From: Lepus europaeus
Lineage: Eukaryota > Chordata > Mammalia > Lagomorpha > Leporidae
Length of the DNA: 64,000 nt
Assembly (NCBI RefSeq): GCF_033115175.1
Contig: NC_084836.1
Location: 79,574,253-79,638,252, forward strand
Reading direction: 5' to 3'
The notes under the pieces are model-generated. The model was not told the origin of the DNA, did no database searches, and saw only the letters and a list, made by a program, of their open reading frames with translations. Shown here piece by piece: positions 57,996-64,000 of this stretch (position 1 is its first letter; each line of letters begins with the position of its first letter). A program made the translations under genes and the position numbers.

Positions 57996-58240
57996 CAGCT
58001 CAGAGAGAAAATTCTACATCTGGTTCCCAGACCAGATGACCCCTTGGAGAAAGACAGATCCTTGTCTCACACCATACACTCAGGTTGACTCCAATTAATC
58101 GCGGGTTAAATGTGGAAAGTGAAGTCATGGAAGCACTACATGGATGCGTGGGAGAATACTTTCTAAAGTGGAGGAAGGAGAGATTTTCTAGGTGTGACAT
58201 AAAATCAGAACCCATAAAATAATAGTATAAAAAGACTGTG
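57996..58240 (+). mobile_element. L1 ORF2 3' fragment, inverted-pair copy 1
   Basis: Contains CTCACACCATACACTCAGG and TTTAAATG-like L1 ORF2 features. It is close to 90% identical by eye to the reverse complement of 60793-61035. It ends at AAAAGACTGTG directly before a type A SINE. Confidence 0.7.
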
Positions 58241-58560
58241 GGGCTGATATTATGGCGTAGCTGGTTAAGCTGCCTCCTGCAGCACCAGCGTCCCATGTGG
58301 GCGCTGGTTCAAAACCTGGCAGCTCCACTTCCCATCCAGCTCCTTGCTAATGCACCTAGGAAAGCAGCAGAAGATGGCCCAAGTATGGGCCCCTGCTACC
58401 CACATGTGAGACCTGGATGAAGCTCTAGGCTCCAGGCTCCAGGCTTTGGCCTGGCACAGCCCTGAACTCTATGGTCATTTGGGAAGTGAACCAGCAGATG
58501 GAAGATCTCTCTGTTTCTTTCTTCTCTATCTGTAACTCTGCCTTAAAAAAACAAACAAAC
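58240..58560 (+). mobile_element. Type A SINE beside L1 copy 1
   Basis: GGGCTGATATTATGGCGTAGC head; tail ends in (CAAA)n. Confidence 0.85.
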
Positions 58561-58631
58561 AAAAAAAAAAAAACAAAAAACACTAATGTGCTCAAAGTCA
58601 AGAACCTCCATATTTAAAAAAAAAAAAAAAA

Positions 58632-58968
58632 TCGGCCGGCGCCGTGGCTTAACAGGCTAATCCTCCGCCTTGTGGCACCAGAACACAGGGTTCTAGTCCC
58701 GGTTGGGGCGCCGGATTCTATCCCGGTTGCCCCTCTTCCAGGCCAGCTCTCTGCTATGGCCCAGGAAGGCAGTGGAGGATGGCCCAAGTCCTTGGGCCCT
58801 GCACCCGCATGGGAGACCAGGAGAAGCACCTGGCTCCTGGCTTCGGATCAGCGCAATGAGCCAGCCGCAGCGGCCATTGGAGGGTGAACCAACGGCAAAA
58901 AGGAAGACCTTTCTCTCTGTCTCTCTCTCACTATCCACTCTGCCTGTCCAAAAAAAAAAAAAAAAAAT
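58632..58968 (+). mobile_element. Type B SINE
   Basis: Full, little-diverged copy inserted in the L1 that resumes at 58969. Confidence 0.95.
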
Positions 58969-59620
58969 CATCATGAGCAAAATCAAAAGACAGCCGAAAC
59001 TGGTGAAAATATTGCATTTTCTATCACAGAGAAATTGCAAGTCTCACTACTATATGAAGGTTTCCCAGAAAGTGAGTCAAGAACCAACAGTCCAATATAA
59101 AAGTGAGCAAAAGTATTTCACAGGCAAAGAACTACAAAAGGCCTTAAATAAGTGGAAAGATGTTCAATACCACTCCTAAGATGAGACACGCACAATGTGA
59201 CTACAATAATATGCCATCCATCCCCTATCAGATCGCCTGGGGAAAGTTGCAGCTGTGAGTACAAAGTGGAACAAATCTCATAGACGACCACTAGGCACTG
59301 GTTAGCCAAATTACAAACACATAGGCTCTCTGGCATAGGCAGCCCACTTCTGGAGCTTGTCCCATCTATACGTCCCTGCGTGCCCACAAAATAGCCCAAC
59401 ATTGGACTCCATTCAAAGGCTGGATAAACGCTGGGCCCTCGGGCAGTGCAACTCTGTGCAGCTACTTAACAAGACCATGAGGCTGTTTTGTGCCAATATG
59501 GAAAGATCATTGGAGAGAGCGAACACAGCCAAGTGCAGAAAGAGTGTCTGGCAAGTTGCCCTGCAGGGGAGAAAGCAAGAAAAAAGACCATGTACTCTTG
59601 CTTGTGTGCACTGAGCTCTG
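58969..59620 (+). mobile_element. L1 3' end fragment
   Basis: Continues the L1 started at 57996: TCATGAGCAAAATCAAAAGACA, then CAATATAAAAGTGAGCAAAAG and CCCTATCAGATCGCCTGG are standard old-L1 phrases. Matches weaken after about 59400. No open frame. Confidence 0.6.
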
Positions 59621-59627
59621 TGTGCCC

Positions 59628-59780
59628 GGGCTCTGCATCACAGATTCAATCAAATGTGGATTGAAAATAGGCAGAAAAATTAATTGTGTCTGTCTTCATC
59701 ATGTGCAGACTTTTTCTTGTCAGTATTACCTAATCACTATAATATTACAACTATTTATGTTGTATTAGGTATTTTTTTAA
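59628..59780 (+). mobile_element. Tigger-like DNA transposon fragment
   Basis: GATTCAATCAAATGTGGATTGAAAATA... CAGACTTTTTCTTGTCA ... TGTATTAGGTATT follows an internal part of a Tigger-type (pogo-related) nonautonomous element as I recall it. It is cut by a SINE whose target duplication (GTATTAGGTATTTTTTAA) repeats at 60468. Confidence 0.45.
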
Positions 59781-60467
59781 TTTTTTTTTTGACAGGCAGA
59801 GTGGACAGTGAGAGAGAGACAGAGAGAATTCTTTGCCGTTGGTTCACTCTCCAATGGCCGCCGCGGCCGGCGCACTGCGGCCGGCACACCACGCTGATCC
59901 GAAGCCAGGAACCAGGTACTTCTCCTGGTCTCCCATGGGGTGCAGGGCCCAAGCACTTGGGCCATCCTCTACTGCACTCCCGGCCCAGAGCAGAGAGCTG
60001 GCCTGGAAGAGTGGCAACCAGGGCCGGCGCCATGGCTCAACAGGTTAATCCTCCGCCTTGCGGCACCGGCACACCAGGTTCTAGTCCTGGTTGGGGCGCT
60101 GGATTCTATCCCGGTTGCCCCTCTTCCAGGCCAGCTTTCTGCTATGGCCCGGGAAGGCAGTGGAGGATGGCCCAAGTCCTTGGGCCCTGCACCCGCATGG
60201 GAGACCAGGAGAAGCACCTGGCTCCTGGCTTCGGATCAGCGAGATGAGCTGGCCGCAGCGGCCATTGGAGGGTGAACCAATGGCAAAAAGGAAGACCTTT
60301 CTCTCTGTCTCTCTCTCACTGTCCACTCTGCCTGTCAAAAAAAAAAAAAAAAAAAAAAAAAAGAAGAGGGGCAACCAGGACAGAATCCGGCACCCCGACC
60401 GGGATTAGAACCCGGTGTGCCAGCACCGCAGGAGGGGGATTAACCTATTGAGCCGTGGTACTGGCCT
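59781..60467 (-). mobile_element. Type B SINE split by an opposite type B
   Basis: Outer pieces 59781-60022 and 60363-60467. Target duplication GTATTAGGTATTTTTTAA at 59764 and 60468. Confidence 0.95.
60023..60362 (+). mobile_element. Type B SINE nested head-on in type B
   Basis: Flanked by GAAGAG(T/G)GGCAACCAGG (60007-60022 and 60363-60379). Confidence 0.95.
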
Positions 60468-60482
60468 GTATTAGGTATTTTT

Positions 60483-60792
60483 TAAAGATTTCTTTTATTT
60501 GTTTGAAAGGCAGAGTTACAGAGGTTGGGGGAGTTTTCTTCCATTCCCTGGTTCACTCCCTAAATGGCCACAACAGCTAGGGCTGGCTAGGCCGAAGCCA
60601 GGAGCCAGGAGTTTCTTCCAGGTCTCTCATGTGGATGCAGGGGCCCAAGGACTTGGGCCATCTTCTACTGCTTTCCCAGGCCATCAGCAAGGAGCTAGAA
60701 AAGAAGTGGAGCAGCTGGGACTCAAACTGGCACCCATATGGGATGCCAGCATTGCAGGCAATGGCTTAACCTGTTATGCTACAACATCACCT
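60483..60792 (-). mobile_element. Type A SINE beside L1 copy 2
   Basis: Minus copy; the (CT) tail is replaced by a short GAGGTTGGGGGAG stretch. Confidence 0.9.
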
Positions 60793-61035
60793 CCATAGTC
60801 TTTTTTATATTATTATTTTATGGGTTCTAATTTTATGTCATACCTAGAAAATCTCTCCTTCCTCCATGTTAGAATTCTCCCACACATCCATGTAGCACCT
60901 CCACAACTTCACTTTTCACATTTAACCCACTATTAATTGGAGTCAACCTGAGTGTAAGGTGTGAGGCAGGGATCTTCCTCCAGGCGGGTCATCTGATCTG
61001 GAAACCACTTGTAAAATTACAGCCTCCTGAGCTGC
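60793..61035 (-). mobile_element. L1 ORF2 3' fragment, inverted-pair copy 2
   Basis: Minus-strand counterpart of 57996-58240 covering the same L1 interval, also ending at AAAAGACTATG directly before a type A SINE in the same relative orientation. Confidence 0.7.
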
Positions 61036-61361
61036 CCTCTCAGCCTCTGAGCCTGCCAACCCATTCTATCTCTCCTATGTACAGGAGTTGTGCAGTGTCC
61101 TGATCTGAAGTCCACTTTGACCACACTGTTCTCCAGTCTAAATCTGCGCCCCTCCACCCCTACTCTTCAGGCTCAACGACAGAGTACATTCTGACACTGT
61201 GCATGTATTCCATGGACAATGCAGGCTCAATGTCAACAGAGATGAGATAGATCACATTTCTTAGTTCTGACAGACCAGGTCTTTCAGGTCAGCAATCCCC
61301 TTCCCTGGATTACAAGGCTGCTTTAGGGAGGTAACAAAGTAACTCAAGCTAACAGTAGCTG
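61036..61361. other. Intergenic unique sequence
   Basis: Nothing recognised. Confidence 0.4.
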
Positions 61362-61557
61362 GGGCTGGTGCTGTGACTTCTCCCCTTCTGATCCAGCTCT
61401 CTGCTATGTCCTGGGAAAGCAGTGGAGGACGACCCAAGTCCTTGGGCCCCTACACCCACGTGGGAGACCTGAAAGAAGCTCCTGGCTCCTGGCTTTGGAT
61501 TGGCACAGCTCCAGCCATTGTGACCATCTGGGGAATGAACCAAAAGATGGAAGACTT

Positions 61558-61621
<64 letters not shown>

Positions 61622-61655
61622 TGTGTGTGTGTGTAACTCTGCCTTTCAAATAAAT
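61362..61655 (+). mobile_element. Type A SINE with internal deletion and (TA)n
   Basis: GGGGCTGGTGCTGTGACTTC joins directly to CTTCTGATCCAGC, so most of the tRNA-like part is deleted. (CT)n then (TA)15 at 61580-61610. Confidence 0.85.
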
Positions 61656-61660
61656 AATCT

Positions 61661-61992
61661 TTTTTTTTTTTTTTTGATAGGCAGAGTGGATAGTGAGAGA
61701 GAGAGACAGAGAGAAAGGTCTTCCTTTTTGCCATTGGTTCACCCTCCAATGGCCGCTGCGGCCGGCTCATCTCACTGATCCGAAGCCAGGAGCCAGGTGC
61801 TTCTCCTGGTCTCCCATGCGGGTGCAGGGCCCAAGGACTTGGGCCATCCTCCACTGCCTTCCCGGGCCATAGCAGAGAGCTGGCCTGGAAGAGGGGCAAC
61901 CGGGATAGAATCCAGCGCCCCAACCGGGACTAGAACCCGGTGTGCCGGCGCCGCAAGGCGGAGGATTAGCCTGTTAAGCCACAGCGCCGGCC
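61661..61992 (-). mobile_element. Type B SINE
   Basis: Inserted in the tail of the preceding SINE with duplication AATAATCT (61653-61660 and 61993-62000). Confidence 0.95.
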
Positions 61993-62222
61993 AATAATCT
62001 TTTTTTTTTTAAAAAAGAGGTATATGTGTTTACTTTGAATGGACATTACACAATGTATACATCTATTGAAACATTACAATCCTAAGAAACAGGTGCAACT
62101 TTTATATGTCAAAAAATCTTTAAATATAACCATTAAAAACAAGTTTTAAATAATAATAAATTAAAATGAAAATAAAGAAATAAAAGCTACCTAAGAGACA
62201 GATCAACCAGTATAAAACTATT

Positions 62223-62552
62223 TTTTAAAAAGATTTATTTATTTATTTCAAAGTCAGAGTTACACAGAGTAGGAGAGGCAGAGAAAGAGAGAGGTCTTCC
62301 ATCTGATGGTCCACTCTCCAACTGGCTGCAACGTCCAGAACTGCACTGATCCAAAGTCAGGAGCCAGGAGATTCCTCCAGGTCTCCCACGCGGGTGCAGG
62401 GGCCCAAGGACTTGGGCCATCTTCTGCTGCTTTCCCAGGACATAGCAGAGAGCTGGATCGGAAGTGGAGCAGCCAGGTCTAGAACTGGCGCCTATATGGG
62501 ATGCCAGCACTTCAGGCCAAGGTGTTAACCCACTGCGCCACAGCACCAGCCT
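62223..62552 (-). mobile_element. Type A SINE
   Basis: Full minus copy ending CGCCACAGCACCAGCC. Confidence 0.9.
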
Positions 62553-62782
62553 CCAGTAGAAAACTCTAACCTCAGTTTAAGTCCTGATTTGAACAAATCA
62601 ATGGCAAATGCATGTCCTGACCCATCCCAGATAGGTGAATACTGATAAAATATTAGAAAAATTAAGAAATTATTGTCAATTTTTAGATGATTAATAGTGT
62701 TGTGCTTTTTTTTAATACTCATCTGTTAGCAATACTGAAATGTCCTCTAACTAAACGGCACCTGGGGCCCATTTTATTTTTT

Positions 62783-63113
62783 TTTAAAGATTTATTTATT
62801 TATTTGAAAGTCAGAGGTACTCAGAGAGAGAATGAGAGGCAGAGAGAGAGAGAGAGGTCTTCCATCTGCTGGTTCACTCCTCAGATGACTGCATCGGTGG
62901 GAGCTGTGCTGATCTGAAGCAAGGAGCCAGGAGCCAGGAGCTTCTTCTGGGTCTCCCATGTGGGTGCAGGGGCCCAAGCCATCTTCCATTGCTCTCCCAG
63001 GCCATAGCAGAGAGCTGGATCAGAAGTGTAGCAGCCGGGTCTTGAACCGGTGCCCTATGGGATGCCAGCACCATAGGCGGTGGCCTTACCGGCTATGCCA
63101 CAGCGCCGGCTAG
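62783..63113 (-). mobile_element. Type A SINE
   Basis: Full minus copy ending GCCACAGCGCCGGCT. Confidence 0.9.
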
Positions 63114-64000
63114 GGCTCGCTTTAACGTGGTCCAGCCCATGAGCAAGGTGTGTGCCAGTGCAACCCTTGCCCATGCCTCCCCCCTCAGCAGCTGCCCAAG
63201 GTCAGGATGCAGGTCCCGTGTCCTTTCCCTGGGCCTTAAGCAAAGACCCTCCAGAAGGCCGACATTGAATTTCCTGAGCACACAGTCTCCTTAGTGCAGG
63301 AGCACAGCAAACATCCCTCATTTGGAAGGTTGCCTCCTGGTAAGGCAGGTCATTGCATGAATATAGGTACACGCTACAGGTGTGGTGAAAGCAGGCCTTC
63401 TCAGCTTTTCATTGCAAGCATTGTCAAACCTGTCTTCAGTACCTAGTCTCTCCCCCCAGCACGAATCCATAGCGCGGCAGGAGCAGAGCACCGCGATTGT
63501 GACATCCAACCTCCCTTCGTGTGCAGTGCAGGAAAGTAAAACCCTTTTATAATCAACGTAAAATAGTTTCCAAGAATTGTATTGCTTTGTGCCCAAACCT
63601 AGTTGAACTCAAATGGCTCTCCAGGGGCAGGACAGAGTCAGTTTTGATGTCATTTTTCCTAGATGCTACTGCCTACCCACCTATGCGGTACAGACCTTCA
63701 GTCCCTATACACTTACAATACCCAGATTTAAAGCTGGAGACCAAATATATGTGTAAGAATCTGAAGCCAGGTTTCGTGGTCTTGTCTTTATCATCAAGTC
63801 AGCATCAGAGACACTGGAAACCCGTGTCCATTGGTGTCCTCTGCATTTTAGCTCCAGCAGGAATGCTTGCGGCTTGCTTCCCCAAATTGCTTTTCTTAAG
63901 GAACTGGCCTGCTTCCTTGTCGGAAGCTGCTCTGCGTATCCCATTATGTTTCCCCCTCATTTTCATGTTCACCTGCAAAAATCATATTTTCTATAATTGC
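63114..64000. other. Intergenic unique sequence
   Basis: No gene or repeat recognised up to the window edge. Confidence 0.4.

Overview
The window is nuclear DNA of a lagomorph, most likely rabbit or a close leporid. The evidence is the very high density of tRNA-derived SINEs of the lagomorph C-repeat type, with CT-rich tails. Two kinds recur. 'Type A' has a head like GGCGCTGTGGCGTAG, a (CT)n stretch and a tail CTGCCTTTCAAATAAATA. 'Type B' has a head like GGCGCCGTGGCTCAACAGG and a tail CACTGTCCACTCTGCCTGTC plus poly-A. Older relatives of both, and remnants of L1, L2, MIR, MLT1-type LTR and DNA transposons, fill most of the flanks. Repeat family names are from memory; no repeat library was searched.

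The only protein-coding gene I can support is PAX1, a paired-box transcription factor without a homeodomain, on the minus strand (start codon at 41218, principal stop at 33263). Five coding exons join in frame at canonical GT/AG sites and give a 445-residue protein with a paired domain (residues 91-217), an octapeptide (281-288) and a Pro/Ala/Gly-rich C-terminal half. The last exon is open in a second frame down to 33022. That frame would give a tail resembling the long human PAX1 isoform. A CCAAT box and a perfect inverted pair of CRE half-sites lie just upstream of the start codon. A candidate polyadenylation signal lies at 32142-32147.

Layout: 1-31049 is SINE-dense intergenic DNA downstream of PAX1, with a broken L1 ORF2 (6515-9283), a 27-bp minisatellite (about 10150-10865), and CTCF-like motifs at 2354 and 26756. 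About 31050-47197 holds PAX1 and its CpG islands and has almost no recognisable transposons. 47198-64000 is again SINE-dense, with nested insertions and an inverted pair of L1 fragments (57996-58240 and 60793-61035). In human the neighbours of PAX1 are NKX2-2 and FOXA2. By that synteny the right side should face NKX2-2 and the left side FOXA2, but neither gene is in the window.

I found no bacterial-type system, CRISPR array or intact mobile-element gene. The most unusual signals are the two-frame final exon of PAX1, the alternative well-placed ATG created at the exon 1/2 junction, the CRE palindrome at the promoter, the transposon-poor island, the minisatellite with higher-order structure, and the inverted L1/SINE pair.
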